Shown here piece after piece: positions 35,715 to 45,510 of a stretch of 64,000 nt of DNA. Within the stretch, counting starts at the first letter, position 1. Each line of letters begins with the position of its first letter. Under the pieces are notes generated by a model. It made no database searches, was not told the origin of the DNA, and was given only the letters and a program-made list of their open reading frames with translations. Origin of the DNA: Teredinibacter purpureus (GTDB lineage Bacteria > Pseudomonadota > Gammaproteobacteria > Pseudomonadales > Cellvibrionaceae). Position numbers and translations under genes: made by a program. The stretch spans positions 451,501-515,500 of the forward strand of contig NZ_CP060092.1 in assembly GCF_014217335.1 (NCBI RefSeq), in the 5' to 3' direction.

Positions 35715-36413
35715 ATGGAAAACACGATACCAACAATACTTCTCGTCGATGACGACATTGAGCTGTGCAATTTACTTGCAGAGTACCTTTCTGGTGAGGG
35801 GTTCGAAGCCGTTACCTCTCACACAGGACAAGATGCCATTACGTGCATACAATCCAATCCGACTATTTCTGCCGTGGTATTAGACATTATGATGCCTGGT
35901 ATGTCTGGGCTAGAGGTATTACGACAAATACGCCCGCAAAGTGATATCCCCATTATTATGCTAACAGGGAGAGGCGACGACATAGATAGAATCCTCGGTC
36001 TCGAAATGGGCGCAGATGACTACCTTGGGAAACCCTGCAACCCACGTGAGCTTGTTGCGCGTCTTCGCGCTATTTTACGCCGCACACACAATCAAATTAG
36101 CAACTCACCCGACCAGCCGCTTCAACTACACGGTATAACACTGCGCATCAGCGCGCTTAGCGTTCACGTGAACGATAATCAATTAAACCTTACCAGCGCC
36201 GAATTTAATACCTTGCAACTTTTATTACAGAAAGCAGGACACACGCTATCCAAACAACTCCTGACAGAAGCCGTATTACACCGAAAACTTGAACCTTACG
36301 ACCGTAGCATAGACGTACACATTAGCCGGCTACGACAAAAACTCTCCGCAGAAGGGGTTGGCGATGTCATAAAATCTGTGCGCGGTATTGGCTACCAGAT
36401 GGTCACGGAATAA
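35715..36413 (+). CDS. cpxR: CpxR-like response regulator (OmpR family)
   Basis: A 232-residue regulator of envelope stress. The receiver domain (7-120) has the acidic pair VDDDIE, phospho-Asp in VVLDIMMPGMSG, Thr in MLTGRGDD and Lys in LGKPCNP. The C-terminal winged helix (about 135-230) ends with YDRSIDVHISRLRQKL and VRGIGYQM, close to CpxR. The cpxA-like sensor follows 6 bases later, and the divergent cpxP-like gene plus a GTAAA-N5-GTAAA box supports the assignment. Confidence 0.92.
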   Translation: MENTIPTILLVDDDIELCNLLAEYLSGEGFEAVTSHTGQDAITCIQSNPTISAVVLDIMMPGMSGLEVLRQIRPQSDIPIIMLTGRGDDIDRILGLEMGADDYLGKPCNPRELVARLRAILRRTHNQISNSPDQPLQLHGITLRISALSVHVNDNQLNLTSAEFNTLQLLLQKAGHTLSKQLLTEAVLHRKLEPYDRSIDVHISRLRQKLSAEGVGDVIKSVRGIGYQMVTE

Positions 36414-36419
36414 CGCACT

Positions 36420-37775
36420 ATGATGTTATTTAACAGGATTTACTGGCGTATATTTTTTTCGTTTTGGATCGCCATTATCACCATCACATTTGCCACCGTT
36501 TATGTCGTCATCAACACGCTGCAAACTGCCGATTTTCTGCAGCGCCACCAAGAAACCGTCGCCGCTCTCGCCAAGGACATCATTGAGCGTTATGAAGCAG
36601 CGGGTGAAGCCCTTCCCTCGCCACTAGAGCCTCTCAAGATAAGACGTTTTGACCCATCACATTCGCCACTACGTCCGCTCAGAAACATGCCCCCACAGGA
36701 ACGAGAAAGATTTCACTCACCGGGTTTCAACATTACTGGCCAAGACGGCACCACCATTTTTCAACATCGCTTTAACTTTCAAAAAAACGGGCCAATACTG
36801 CAGTTCGAGCTTAATAGCAGCACCGGTCGAACGTACCGAGTACAGACATTTAAACCTCCGTTACCGGCCTTTTTTAAAACGGCTATTAAGCGTTTTTTCT
36901 CGGTGCATCTAATATTGATTCTTATCGTATCGACACTGGTTAGCGCTTCGCTAAGCTGGAGTTTAACTCGCCCCTTAAAACTACTGGGGCAGTTCAGCCG
37001 AAGGTATGCAGAAGAAAATGACAAAACACCCATTGCAAAAAATTTGCTTGCGCGCGGCGATGAGATTGGTGATCTCGCAATCGATATGCATTTTATGACA
37101 GGAAAAATTGAAGCATCGCTTACTGCACAGCAACAGCTGCTTTACGATGTATCTCACGAATTGCGCGCTCCTCTGGCACGTTTACAAGCCAGCGCAGCCT
37201 TAATAGAGCAGACGCTCTCCTCCACTCAGCATACTGACCGTATTCATAGTGAGTGTGATCGTATCAACAATTTAATCCAACAAATTCTCGATTATTCACG
37301 ATTAAACCGCGACACTGAAGCCCTAGTTTCTATCGAAATAGTCGCCTTTCTAAAAAACCTCATCGACACAATACAATTTGAATACACAAACCGACATTTC
37401 ATTTTCACGCCATCCGTTGACACACTCACGGTAACGGCTCTACCCCGTGCACTTGCCAGCGCACTGGACAATATTTTACGCAACGCGTGCAAATACTCAC
37501 CGAAAGAACGCCCCGTTGAGATTGAGGTAATACAAAAGTCGGATACACTCAGTATTATTATTCGCGATCATGGCGCTGGCGTTAACGATTATGAATTAGA
37601 AAAACTGCTGATGCCGTTCTACCGTTCTGGCAATAGAATGCATACGGAAGGGTTTGGTTTGGGGCTAAGTATTGCCAAACAGGCCATGGATAAACACCAC
37701 GGCCAGCTAATACTCTCAAACCACGCGGAAGGTGGTTTGAGAGTAGAATGTAAGCTGCCAATTAAAACTAAGTAA
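36420..37775 (+). CDS. cpxA: CpxA-like envelope-stress sensor kinase
   Basis: A 451-residue inner-membrane histidine kinase. Membrane helices at about 10-30 and 160-180 flank a periplasmic domain with a Pro/Arg-rich stretch. HAMP follows (SLTRPLKLLGQFSRRYAEEND), then the H-box LLYDVSHELRAPLARLQAS, N-box ALDNILRNACKYS, G1 RDHGAGVND and G2 TEGFGLGLSIAKQAM; all catalytic boxes are intact. It is the partner of the preceding regulator. It ends 3 bases from the convergent hisF with no terminator visible between them. Confidence 0.92.
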   Translation: MMLFNRIYWRIFFSFWIAIITITFATVYVVINTLQTADFLQRHQETVAALAKDIIERYEAAGEALPSPLEPLKIRRFDPSHSPLRPLRNMPPQERERFHSPGFNITGQDGTTIFQHRFNFQKNGPILQFELNSSTGRTYRVQTFKPPLPAFFKTAIKRFFSVHLILILIVSTLVSASLSWSLTRPLKLLGQFSRRYAEENDKTPIAKNLLARGDEIGDLAIDMHFMTGKIEASLTAQQQLLYDVSHELRAPLARLQASAALIEQTLSSTQHTDRIHSECDRINNLIQQILDYSRLNRDTEALVSIEIVAFLKNLIDTIQFEYTNRHFIFTPSVDTLTVTALPRALASALDNILRNACKYSPKERPVEIEVIQKSDTLSIIIRDHGAGVNDYELEKLLMPFYRSGNRMHTEGFGLGLSIAKQAMDKHHGQLILSNHAEGGLRVECKLPIKTK

Positions 37776-37778
37776 CGC

Positions 37779-38552
37779 TTATAAGCGAACTTCAATTCCT
37801 TGTGCTTTCATAAAGGCTTTTGCTTCCGGCACCGAATATTCACCAAAATGAAAAATACTGGCGGCTAGAACAGCATCGGCACCGCCTTTGACTACGCCGT
37901 CGGCCAAATGCTGTAAATTTCCCACGCCGCCCGACGCAATGACAGGAACCGATACCGCATCGGCAATACTCCGGGTAACACCGATATCGAAACCGTCTTT
38001 AGTACCGTCTTTGTCCATGCTGGTTAACAATATTTCACCGGCACCGTATTCAGTCATACGTACCGCCCATTCGACCGCATCAATACCGGTTGGCTTCCTA
38101 CCACCATGGGTAAATATTTCCCAGCGTGGCATTTCGCCTTCAGCATTAACCTGTTTCGCATCAATCGCAACAACGATGCATTGTGCACCAAACCGGTCGG
38201 CCGCCGCTTTCACAAACTCAGGGTTACTCACCGCAGCTGAATTAATCCCAACTTTATCGGCGCCAGCATTCAGCATATTGCGAATATCATTTAATTCACG
38301 AATACCGCCGCCAACGGTTAACGGAATAAAAACTTCCGCCGCAATTTTTTCAACAGTGTGAACGGTCGTATCACGCGCTTCGTGGCTAGCGGTTATATCA
38401 AGGAAGGTGATTTCATCGGCACCCTGCTGATTATATTTTTTTGCTACTTCTACAGGATCGCCTGCATCACGAATATCCACAAACTGCACGCCCTTTACTA
38501 CGCGCCCTTTATCGACATCTAAGCAGGGAATAATACGTTTCGCCAATGCCAT
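37779..38552 (-). CDS. hisF: Imidazole glycerol phosphate synthase, cyclase subunit
   Basis: A 257-residue (beta/alpha)8 barrel that joins PRFAR with ammonia from HisH to give imidazole glycerol phosphate and AICAR. Catalytic Asp residues lie in [14 protein letters not shown] and VVAIDAKQV. The phosphate-binding motifs [10 protein letters not shown] and [15 protein letters not shown] are present. Last gene of the his group; a 100-base gap separates it from hisA. Confidence 0.97.
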   Translation of the reverse strand: MALAKRIIPCLDVDKGRVVKGVQFVDIRDAGDPVEVAKKYNQQGADEITFLDITASHEARDTTVHTVEKIAAEVFIPLTVGGGIRELNDIRNMLNAGADKVGINSAAVSNPEFVKAAADRFGAQCIVVAIDAKQVNAEGEMPRWEIFTHGGRKPTGIDAVEWAVRMTEYGAGEILLTSMDKDGTKDGFDIGVTRSIADAVSVPVIASGGVGNLQHLADGVVKGGADAVLAASIFHFGEYSVPEAKAFMKAQGIEVRL

Positions 38553-38652
38553 CTTTCATCTTCCTCAAAACACGCGGAATAAATTTAAAATGCGTCATTG
38601 CTCGCTAAATACAAACTGTATTTAGGGCTATGCGCTCACTTAACTCTTAGGT

Positions 38653-39381
38653 TTACTGATCACAATACGCTTGGGCTTCTGCTATATCTAATGAACCCTC
38701 ATAAATTGCTCGGCCGGTAATTGCACCTGAGATACCTTTGCTCGACTCTGCGGCTAATGCGCGAATATCGTCCATATTAGTAATCCCGCCCGACGCAATC
38801 ACAGGAATACTTGACGCCTGAGCCATCGCCACTGTCGCTTCAACATTGACGCCCTGCATCATGCCGTCGCGCGCAATATCGGTGTACACAATTTCGCTCA
38901 CACCGTCATTAGCAAACTGTTTCGCCAAATCGGTCGCTTTCACTTCGCTCACTTCAGCCCAGCCGTCAGTCGCAACGTAACCATCTTTTGCATCTAGCCC
39001 TACAATTATATGGCCGGGAAACTTCTTGCACATTTCAGCAACGAACGCCGGCTCTTTTACCGCTTTAGTGCCGATAATAACGTAAGTAACACCCGCATCT
39101 AAATAATGTTGAATAGTCTCTGCATTGCGAATCCCACCCCCAATTTGAATCGGCAGGTCGGGAAAGGCTTTTGCTATTGCGGTAACCACTTCACCATTGA
39201 CCGGCTCGCCCGCAAACGCACCATTGAGGTCCACTAGGTGTAAGCGGCGCGCGCCCTTTTCAACCCACTGACGGGCAAACGCTACGGGGTCGTCACCGAA
39301 TACCGTAGAGTCATCCATTAAGCCCTGTCGTAAGCGTACGCATTGGCCGTCTTTTAAATCAATTGCGGGAATAATTACCAT
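38653..39381 (-). CDS. hisA: ProFAR isomerase (histidine biosynthesis)
   Basis: A 242-residue (beta/alpha)8 barrel catalysing the Amadori rearrangement of ProFAR to PRFAR. It has the acid/base Asp in [15 protein letters not shown] and a second in [11 protein letters not shown], with [13 protein letters not shown] for phosphate binding. ATG 39381 was chosen because it gives the family N-terminus MVIIPAIDL; it overlaps the end of hisH by 7 bases (ATGGTAA), so the two are probably translated together. Confidence 0.97.
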   Translation of the reverse strand: MVIIPAIDLKDGQCVRLRQGLMDDSTVFGDDPVAFARQWVEKGARRLHLVDLNGAFAGEPVNGEVVTAIAKAFPDLPIQIGGGIRNAETIQHYLDAGVTYVIIGTKAVKEPAFVAEMCKKFPGHIIVGLDAKDGYVATDGWAEVSEVKATDLAKQFANDGVSEIVYTDIARDGMMQGVNVEATVAMAQASSIPVIASGGITNMDDIRALAAESSKGISGAITGRAIYEGSLDIAEAQAYCDQ

Positions 39382-40052
39382 GAGCCGTTCCAATTTAAGA
39401 AATTCTGTAAGAGTTGCAAGCCATTTGTATGGCTCTTTTCTGGGTGAAACTGGGCAGCGAAAATATTTTTTCGCGCTAACGCAGCCGTAAATTCAATGCC
39501 GTAATGACACTGTCCTGCGACCAAGGAAGAATCGTCTGGCTCAACATAGTAACTGTGCACGAAATAAAAGCGCCCGCCGTCTTCAATGTTGTGCCACAGT
39601 GGGTGATCCATTTTCTGACTAACTTTATTCCAGCCCATATGCGGCACTTTTAAGCGTTCCCCCGAAGGAGAGCCCTCATCATGCGCAGAGCGAAAATCCG
39701 CATTGCCCGAAAAAAACTTTACCTTGCCGGGTAATACATCTAAACAATCAACGCCATTATTTTCTTCTGAAAAATTCATTAACGCTTGCATGCCCACGCA
39801 AATGGATAACAAAGGTTTGCCTGAAGCGATAACATTGCTAACCGCCACATCCACTTCTTGTCGACGAATTTCACCAATACAATCGCGAATGGCACCAACA
39901 CCAGGAAATATGACATGGTCAGCGTTTCCAATGACGTTATTGTCGCTTGTCACTACAACATTAATGTCGGGGCTCACGTGTTTTAGCGCACTGGCAACAG
40001 AATGAAGATTACCCATTCCATAATCAATAACAGCCACTTGTTTGCAGTTCAT
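39375..40052 (-). CDS. hisH: Imidazole glycerol phosphate synthase, glutaminase subunit
   Basis: A 225-residue class I glutamine amidotransferase that supplies ammonia to HisF. The nucleophile is in [11 protein letters not shown], with FPGVGAI earlier and the His/Glu pair in AAQFHPEKS. The length is usual, perhaps slightly extended around the EEN...[11 protein letters not shown] insert. Overlaps hisA. Confidence 0.97.
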   Translation of the reverse strand: MNCKQVAVIDYGMGNLHSVASALKHVSPDINVVVTSDNNVIGNADHVIFPGVGAIRDCIGEIRRQEVDVAVSNVIASGKPLLSICVGMQALMNFSEENNGVDCLDVLPGKVKFFSGNADFRSAHDEGSPSGERLKVPHMGWNKVSQKMDHPLWHNIEDGGRFYFVHSYYVEPDDSSLVAGQCHYGIEFTAALARKNIFAAQFHPEKSHTNGLQLLQNFLNWNGSW

Positions 40053-40131
40053 AGTGTTTTATCTTTTGCGAGTAAAATTATCGTTCGAGGGTGTAAAAAG
40101 CCGCCTTTAACGCGGTTCAAAAACGCAAGAA

Positions 40132-40725
40132 TTACAAGGTACCTTTCGTTGACGGCATCGCATTACCAAGGCGTGGATCGACCTCTAACGCATTACGCAA
40201 AGCACGACCAAACGCTTTAAAGACCGTTTCAATTTGATGGTGTGCATTGTGCCCGCGCAAACAATCAATGTGCAACGTAACCTGTGCATGGTTAACAAAG
40301 CCATGAAAAAACTCCGAGAACAGCTCTGTATCGAAAGTGCCTATACGCTTTTGTGTAAAGGGTACTTTCATAACCAAACCTGCCCGCCCAGAAAAATCGA
40401 TAACGACACGTGACAACGCCTCGTCTAAGGGTACATAAGCATGTCCGTAACGACGAATACCGCGCTTATCACCCACCGCCTGTTTTACCGCTTGGCCAAT
40501 GGTAATGCCGATATCTTCCACGGTGTGGTGGTCATCAATATGCGTATCACCTTTGCAATAAACATCGAGATCTATCAACCCGTGGCGAGCGATTTGATCC
40601 ATCATGTGTTCTAAGAAAGGGACACCGGTATCAAATTTAGCTTTTCCCGTTCCGTCAAGATTTAGGCTAACGGCAATCTCGGTTTCCAGCGTATCGCGGC
40701 TAACCGCTGCGGTTCTATCACTCAT
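40132..40725 (-). CDS. hisB: Imidazoleglycerol-phosphate dehydratase
   Basis: A 197-residue monofunctional enzyme of the pseudomonad type, lacking the histidinol-phosphatase half found in E. coli. Metal-binding histidines lie in the two DxHHTxED-like repeats ([14 protein letters not shown] and [10 protein letters not shown]), with [13 protein letters not shown] and [10 protein letters not shown]. First gene of the hisB-H-A-F run, with 79 bases before hisH. Confidence 0.97.
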   Translation of the reverse strand: MSDRTAAVSRDTLETEIAVSLNLDGTGKAKFDTGVPFLEHMMDQIARHGLIDLDVYCKGDTHIDDHHTVEDIGITIGQAVKQAVGDKRGIRRYGHAYVPLDEALSRVVIDFSGRAGLVMKVPFTQKRIGTFDTELFSEFFHGFVNHAQVTLHIDCLRGHNAHHQIETVFKAFGRALRNALEVDPRLGNAMPSTKGTL

Positions 40726-40852
40726 GAAAAAATCCTAGGGGCTTGATTTTAGGCGGCGATTATATCGTTTGTGCTCTACAGAGAGCCAGCACCGAAGCCA
40801 CTATTCTCCGCAATTACAACGCTTTAACGCGTGTTTAATGTGCAAACAGCCT

Positions 40853-40866
40853 TTGATTCAGATCAA
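40853..40866. promoter_or_regulatory. FNR/ANR box before a small membrane peptide gene
   Basis: TTGATTCAGATCAA is an exact TTGAT-N4-ATCAA palindrome. It is 67 bases before the peptide start codon. A -10 element at the class II distance is only weakly matched (TTTTAA or TAAGCT near 40886-40894). Confidence 0.75.
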
Positions 40867-40933
40867 TAGGCTCCTTTTCAAATCCTTTTAAGCTGGGCAG
40901 CACAACCTATCGGAACCCGCAGGAGCAAGCATA

Positions 40934-41065
40934 ATGAATTCAGCAGTAATGGTCAGTGGCCTTGCTATGTTTGGTAGCATGGGCTTAATCGTCGTTATCG
41001 CACTCGTTGCGAGTGGCTTATTGGCTTTTTTCGAGAACAAAATGGATCATAGTAACGATCATTAA
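40934..41065 (+). CDS. Small single-pass membrane peptide (43 residues)
   Basis: A short frame with a clear ribosome site (AGGAG, about 9 bases before ATG). The peptide begins MNSAVMVSGLAMFGSMGL, continues through one membrane helix (about 5-31: IVVIALVASGLLAFF) and ends in a charged tail ENKMDHSNDH. It has the size and shape of small oxidase or respiratory-complex subunits such as CcoQ and CydX, but shares no motif I can name. A perfect FNR-type box lies upstream, so expression is probably raised when oxygen is low. An anchored thioredoxin-like gene follows 82 bases later. Confidence 0.7.
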   Translation: MNSAVMVSGLAMFGSMGLIVVIALVASGLLAFFENKMDHSNDH

Positions 41066-41147
41066 GGATGAACCAATCATCGACAAGCCAGTCCAAGCCT
41101 GACTTTACAGCTACAATTGCTGCAATACCGTTTTCTTGGAGTTACGC

Positions 41148-41660
41148 ATGTCCGACCAAAGCCCATCCGATCAGAATGAGCCCCCATCCTCTTTAAACAC
41201 CCCCCAAAAGAAAAGATTCGACGGGTGGCGCTCATTGCTGTTTTATGGTGGCATATTGGCCGTTTTCTATTTCGGTCATGTACAAATTCAGACCTACTTA
41301 GGCGAGCAAGCACTAGAAAAGGTTACACTCGAACGCCTTACGCTTGACGAAGCCCTTGCTCGATCCGCGAGTACAGGCAAACCGGTACTCGCAGACATCT
41401 CCGCTATTTGGTGCCCAAGTTGTCGAAAGCTCGACAACCAAGTGCTCGCGGTGCCAAGTGTGCAGCAAGCCATTGAAGACCGCTTTATCTTTACGCGTAT
41501 CGAATTTGAATCCGAAGAGGGTGAGCGTGTGCAAGCCCAATACAACGTTAAGGGGTTTCCTACCTTATTAATCCTTAATGCCAACGGCACAAAAATACGC
41601 GATCTTCCCCTCACCTTTGATCCAGAAGCCTTTAAATCTCTTCTCAGCCAAAAACTTTAG
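41148..41660 (+). CDS. Membrane-anchored thioredoxin-like protein (CPSC active site)
   Basis: A 170-residue protein. The start at ATG 41148 follows a GGAG site; an in-frame TTG 4 codons upstream is less likely. A basic N-terminus precedes one membrane helix (about 31-46) and a thioredoxin fold (about 60-168). The redox motif is WCPSCRKLD, with the cis-Pro in KGFPTLLIL. This resembles the thioredoxin_7/DsbD C-terminal group. By topology the domain should face the periplasm and reduce or oxidise disulphides there. The partner is unknown; it may share control with the upstream peptide. Confidence 0.82.
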   Translation: MSDQSPSDQNEPPSSLNTPQKKRFDGWRSLLFYGGILAVFYFGHVQIQTYLGEQALEKVTLERLTLDEALARSASTGKPVLADISAIWCPSCRKLDNQVLAVPSVQQAIEDRFIFTRIEFESEEGERVQAQYNVKGFPTLLILNANGTKIRDLPLTFDPEAFKSLLSQKL

Positions 41661-41778
41661 CGCCCACCAACACAAGCAGAACACACAACTGCAATTGCGC
41701 GTTTTTGCACTTGCCCCCGTGCGGGGCATTTGCCATCCTTCAACCCCCTGACGCCTTCACTCCTATTTTGAGCACGCC

Positions 41779-43059
41779 ATGACCGCCGCCGAATATCAAC
41801 AGGCTACCAATTTTCTATTGCCACTCGAACACTCAGCCCCCCCGTTAAAGATTGCATTACTGGGCTATCGGAGCGCACCGTTCGTTGGTGGACAAGGCAT
41901 ATACCTGAAATACCTTAGCAAGGCATTGGTTCAAATTGGCCACCACGTTACGATCTATTCGGGCCAACCGTACCCCGAGGTCCCCCAAGGTGTAACACTC
42001 GTTAAGGTGCCTAGCCTCGACTTATTTGCCGCCGAGAATCACGCCACCGCCTTGCGCTGGCATCACCTACGCTCACTGACAGACCTATCGGAATGGTGGA
42101 CCATGCTAACCGGCGGTTTTGGCGAGCCCTATACCTTTAGCCGACGTATAGCCAAACTATTAGCCCACAGCGACTACGACATTATTCATGACAACCAAAG
42201 CCTAGGCTTTGGCTTGATAGAGCTTCAGCAGCGCGGTAAGTGCGTGGTCAGCACTATTCATCATCCCATTCATCGCGACAGAGAAACCGCTGTCGCTGCG
42301 GCCCCCAATTGGCAGCATCGCCTATTGGCGAAACGCTGGTACAGCTTTTTAACGATGCAAGAAAAGGTCGTGCGGCAACTCAAGCACATCACAACCGTAT
42401 CGAAAACCTCTGCAATCGATATCAACCGTTACTTTAACTGCCGTGATAATGTGCACTTAATTCCAAACGGAATCGATACCACCCTATTCAAACCGTTGAT
42501 GATATCGAAAAAAGCGTACCGATTAATCACTACAGCGTCGTCGGACCAACCCGTTAAAGGGCTAACCGTACTGCTTAGAGCGTTCGCGATAGTCGTAAAG
42601 CAATACCCGGATGCACACCTGCGCATAATTGGTACATTAAAAAAAGGGGGGGACGCCGAACAGCTGATAACAGCGTTACAGCTCAGCAATCATCTATCGT
42701 TTAGATCCAACCTTTCAACAGAGGCGTTAGCCCGAGAGTACAACAAGGCCTCTGTGGCGGTATGTCCATCGCTGTATGAAGGTTTCGGCTTACCCGCTGG
42801 CGAAGCCATGGCCTGCGGGCTCCCTGTTGTAAGTAGTAACGGAGGGGCCTTGCCAGAAGTTGTCGGCGAAGCCGGAATTATTGTAGAGGCAGGCAATAGC
42901 CAAGCACTTGCCGAAGGCATAGAACAACTCTTTTCGAACCCCGACCTCGCGCACTCTTTTAGCCGCGTTGCACGCCAGCGCGTACTAGAAAAATTTTGCT
43001 GGAATCGCGTCGCAGAACAAATGACACTCTACTACCATTCAATTTTGGCGAACCCTTAG
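41779..43059 (+). CDS. Glycosyltransferase family 4
   Basis: A 426-residue GT-B retaining glycosyltransferase of unknown sugar specificity. The glycine-rich acceptor-side motif is FVGGQGIYLKYLSKAL. HLIPNGIDTTLFKP marks the domain link, and the donor-side EX7E motif lies in CPSLYEGFGLPAGEAMACG followed by GALPEVVGEAG. No membrane segment. Its TAG stop shares a base with the GTG start of the methyltransferase (TAGTG), tying the two together. First gene of a glycan-modification cluster. Confidence 0.9.
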   Translation: MTAAEYQQATNFLLPLEHSAPPLKIALLGYRSAPFVGGQGIYLKYLSKALVQIGHHVTIYSGQPYPEVPQGVTLVKVPSLDLFAAENHATALRWHHLRSLTDLSEWWTMLTGGFGEPYTFSRRIAKLLAHSDYDIIHDNQSLGFGLIELQQRGKCVVSTIHHPIHRDRETAVAAAPNWQHRLLAKRWYSFLTMQEKVVRQLKHITTVSKTSAIDINRYFNCRDNVHLIPNGIDTTLFKPLMISKKAYRLITTASSDQPVKGLTVLLRAFAIVVKQYPDAHLRIIGTLKKGGDAEQLITALQLSNHLSFRSNLSTEALAREYNKASVAVCPSLYEGFGLPAGEAMACGLPVVSSNGGALPEVVGEAGIIVEAGNSQALAEGIEQLFSNPDLAHSFSRVARQRVLEKFCWNRVAEQMTLYYHSILANP

Positions 43060-43787
43060 TGCTAACACTAGACCCTAACAAACTCCCCCTTAAACAGGGC
43101 GACACCGTACTCGATCTTGGCTGCGGCGAAGGCCGACATACCTTGGGCCTCGCTTATCTGCATCAGCAAGAGGCCATTTCATTCGTTGGTTTAGACTTAA
43201 ACTTTACCGACCTTCAAACCGCTAGCGGGCGCTTATGTGAACAACAACTAAACGATCCGCAGCATTTGCGCCGCGCGAATACAACTTTTATCACCGGCAA
43301 CGGCTTAATTTTACCTTTCAGAGATAACAGTTTTGACCACGTCGTGTGTTCCGAGGTGCTCGAACATATTCCCGATTTTGAGGCAATGTTGCTGGAAATA
43401 CACCGGGTACTAAAACCAGGCGGAAATCTATGTGTCAGCGTGCCCCGCGCATGGCCCGAAAAAATATGCTGGAGGCTAGAGCAGCGCTATCACCAAGTGG
43501 AAGGCGGCCACGTACGCATTTTTAATGGCCACACCCTTCAACACCTTATTGCTGCGAACGGCTATCAGCTTCATTCACGACATTGGGCTCACGCACTCCA
43601 CGTTCCCTACTGGTGGCTTCGCTGTTTATTTTGGGATCGGGGCGAACACTTTTTCCCCGTAAAGTTTTACCACACGTTATTGGTATGGGATTTATTTAAG
43701 AAACCGTGGTTAACACAAACACTCGATAAGATACTGAATCCTTTTATGGGTAAAAGTCTCGTACTGTATTTCACAAAAAAAATATGA
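43059..43787 (+). CDS. Class I SAM-dependent methyltransferase
   Basis: A 242-residue methyltransferase starting at the overlapping GTG; the frame is open 21 codons further back into the glycosyltransferase gene, which is less likely. The SAM motif I is VLDLGCGEGRHTLG, the post-I acid is VGLDLNFTDL, and FDHVVCSEVLEHIPD is motif II; VLKPGGNLCVSVP follows. The C-terminal part is Trp/His rich (HWAHALHVPYWWLRCLFW). The substrate is not evident. Its stop overlaps the next start as ATGA. Confidence 0.87.
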   Translation: MLTLDPNKLPLKQGDTVLDLGCGEGRHTLGLAYLHQQEAISFVGLDLNFTDLQTASGRLCEQQLNDPQHLRRANTTFITGNGLILPFRDNSFDHVVCSEVLEHIPDFEAMLLEIHRVLKPGGNLCVSVPRAWPEKICWRLEQRYHQVEGGHVRIFNGHTLQHLIAANGYQLHSRHWAHALHVPYWWLRCLFWDRGEHFFPVKFYHTLLVWDLFKKPWLTQTLDKILNPFMGKSLVLYFTKKI

Positions 43788-44812
43788 TTTCTCTAAACAC
43801 TCAACACACAGGCCTTAACCTTCCGCTTATCCATCGTTTCATCAAAAGCTGCCAACAAGATGATGGCGCTATTCGTTGGCACGGCGCCGACAAGTTAGAC
43901 CCATGGGATCACACCGAGGCGGCTATGGCCTTAACCATTCTCGGTGACTACAGTAACGCTCGGCGAGCCTTCAACTGGCTAAGACACCACCAACGAGCCA
44001 ATGGTAGCTGGCAAGCCGCCTACTTTAAGCAAGGCGATAACACTAAAATTGAAACCAATTTCGTTGCCTACCCCGCAACGGGAATATGGCACTATTTTTT
44101 AGTCACACAAGACCACGCGTTTCTGACGGACTATTTCGATATGGTGGAACAATCTATCGAGTATGTATTACGCCACCAATCGCACGAAGGCGATATTCAA
44201 TGGGCGGTATCCGCACAAGAAGAGCTGCCAAAGGATGCTCTCATTACCGCTTGTGCATCGGTACTGCGTAGCCTCGAATGCGCGATACAAATAGCCGGCA
44301 CACTTTCTATAGAGAAACCACAATGGCGCACAAGCTATCACGCACTGGCCAATGCGTTATTACATAAACCGTGGCGTTTTGACCGCACTTGGGAAAGCAA
44401 AGCACGCTACTCCATGGATTGGTTCTACCCCGTCCTTGCCGGCATTTACACGCAAGAAGAATCAAAACTGCGCTTAGAAAAACGTTGGTATGAATTTGTT
44501 GAAGAGAGTTTGGGTTGCCGCTGCGTAAGCGACGAACCCTGGGTAACAATCGCAGAGTCTTGCGAACTGGTGATGGCCACCGTTTACGCAGGGGAACGCA
44601 CCAAAGCCTTAACGCTGTTTAATTGGCTCTCTCAATGGCAGGATACTGACGGGGGCTACTGGACCGGCTATAGCTTTAGAGACAAGGTCATTTGGCCGCA
44701 AGAAAAAACCAGCTGGACAGCCGCCGCCATTCTACTGGCCGCAGACGCACTCTATACCCTTACGCCCGCCTCAGCATTATTCACAACTCGTTCCAGCTTA
44801 ATCCACGACTAA
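43784..44812 (+). CDS. Alpha/alpha-toroid protein (prenyltransferase-like repeats)
   Basis: A 342-residue soluble protein of paired helices. Repeated W-x-A-A / GSW / GGYW segments (KLDPWDHTEAAMALTILG, RANGSWQAAYF, TDGGYWTGYSF, TSWTAAAILLAADAL) resemble the prenyltransferase/squalene-oxidase repeat or a glycosidase (alpha/alpha)6 barrel. I see no terpene-cyclase DxDD motif. Acidic pairs (DPWDHTE, DEPWVTIAESCE) could be catalytic for a sugar substrate. It is translationally coupled to the methyltransferase and lies in a glycan cluster, so a carbohydrate role is more likely than a terpene role; this is inference. Confidence 0.7.
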   Translation: MISLNTQHTGLNLPLIHRFIKSCQQDDGAIRWHGADKLDPWDHTEAAMALTILGDYSNARRAFNWLRHHQRANGSWQAAYFKQGDNTKIETNFVAYPATGIWHYFLVTQDHAFLTDYFDMVEQSIEYVLRHQSHEGDIQWAVSAQEELPKDALITACASVLRSLECAIQIAGTLSIEKPQWRTSYHALANALLHKPWRFDRTWESKARYSMDWFYPVLAGIYTQEESKLRLEKRWYEFVEESLGCRCVSDEPWVTIAESCELVMATVYAGERTKALTLFNWLSQWQDTDGGYWTGYSFRDKVIWPQEKTSWTAAAILLAADALYTLTPASALFTTRSSLIHD

Positions 44813-44838
44813 CAATTACCTGCAATACGCGCGCAGTC

Positions 44839-45510
44839 TTACTGTGTGCGCTTTAATATAACAAGAGAATCCACACGATCTACGCGCTCAAACATACCCC
44901 CCTCAAGCACTGCGCACATCGCTAAATAGGGGCCTTGCCCTCCATCTTCTGGGCACTCAAAAATATCATGAATGGCCAGAAAGCCGCCCACGGCCACTTT
45001 CTCGCTCCACCACAAACAATCATTACGCGCCATTTCATGACTGTGCCCCCCATCAATAAACACCATACCCAACGGCGTAACCCAATGACGCACGGCAATG
45101 GCCGAGCTGGCTACAACTGGAACCACGGTATTGTCCAACGCGGCTAAACGAAGCGTACGACGGAATAGCGGAAAACTATCGAACAACTGCTGCTGAGAAT
45201 CGTAGAGATCAGAGTCGTGATATTCTTCTCCCAGCTGATGCTCCTCAGAACCACGATGATGATCCACAGCGTACAGCGTATTATGGTGTTGTTGGCAAGC
45301 ATGGCCCATGTAAACCGTAGATTTCCCACAATAACTACCTATCTCTAAACAAGGGCCTACGGAGGAAGCCAGCACAGAATAACGGTAAAGCGCTTCGCCT
45401 TCGTGCGCAGCTAAAAACCCTTTAATACTATTGTGAGAAAAAAAATGTTGGAAATAGGCCCGAGCCTCTTCCAAGTATTCCGTTAAACATGAGGTGTCAT
45501 CTGTGCGCAA
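44839..45510 (-). CDS. Class I SAM-dependent methyltransferase (Methyltransf_24 type)
   Basis: A 223-residue methyltransferase. The SAM motif is CLEIGSYCGKSTVYMG, followed by LYAVDHHRGSEEHQ and VFIDGGHSHEMARND, then GFLAIHDIFECP. This fits sugar O-methyltransferases of the Methyltransf_24/TylF kind. The start is uncertain: TTG at 45510 is the only start codon before the core, and it overlaps the first codons of the divergent acyltransferase gene. It runs opposite to its neighbours in the glycan cluster. Confidence 0.82.
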   Translation of the reverse strand: MRTDDTSCLTEYLEEARAYFQHFFSHNSIKGFLAAHEGEALYRYSVLASSVGPCLEIGSYCGKSTVYMGHACQQHHNTLYAVDHHRGSEEHQLGEEYHDSDLYDSQQQLFDSFPLFRRTLRLAALDNTVVPVVASSAIAVRHWVTPLGMVFIDGGHSHEMARNDCLWWSEKVAVGGFLAIHDIFECPEDGGQGPYLAMCAVLEGGMFERVDRVDSLVILKRTQ

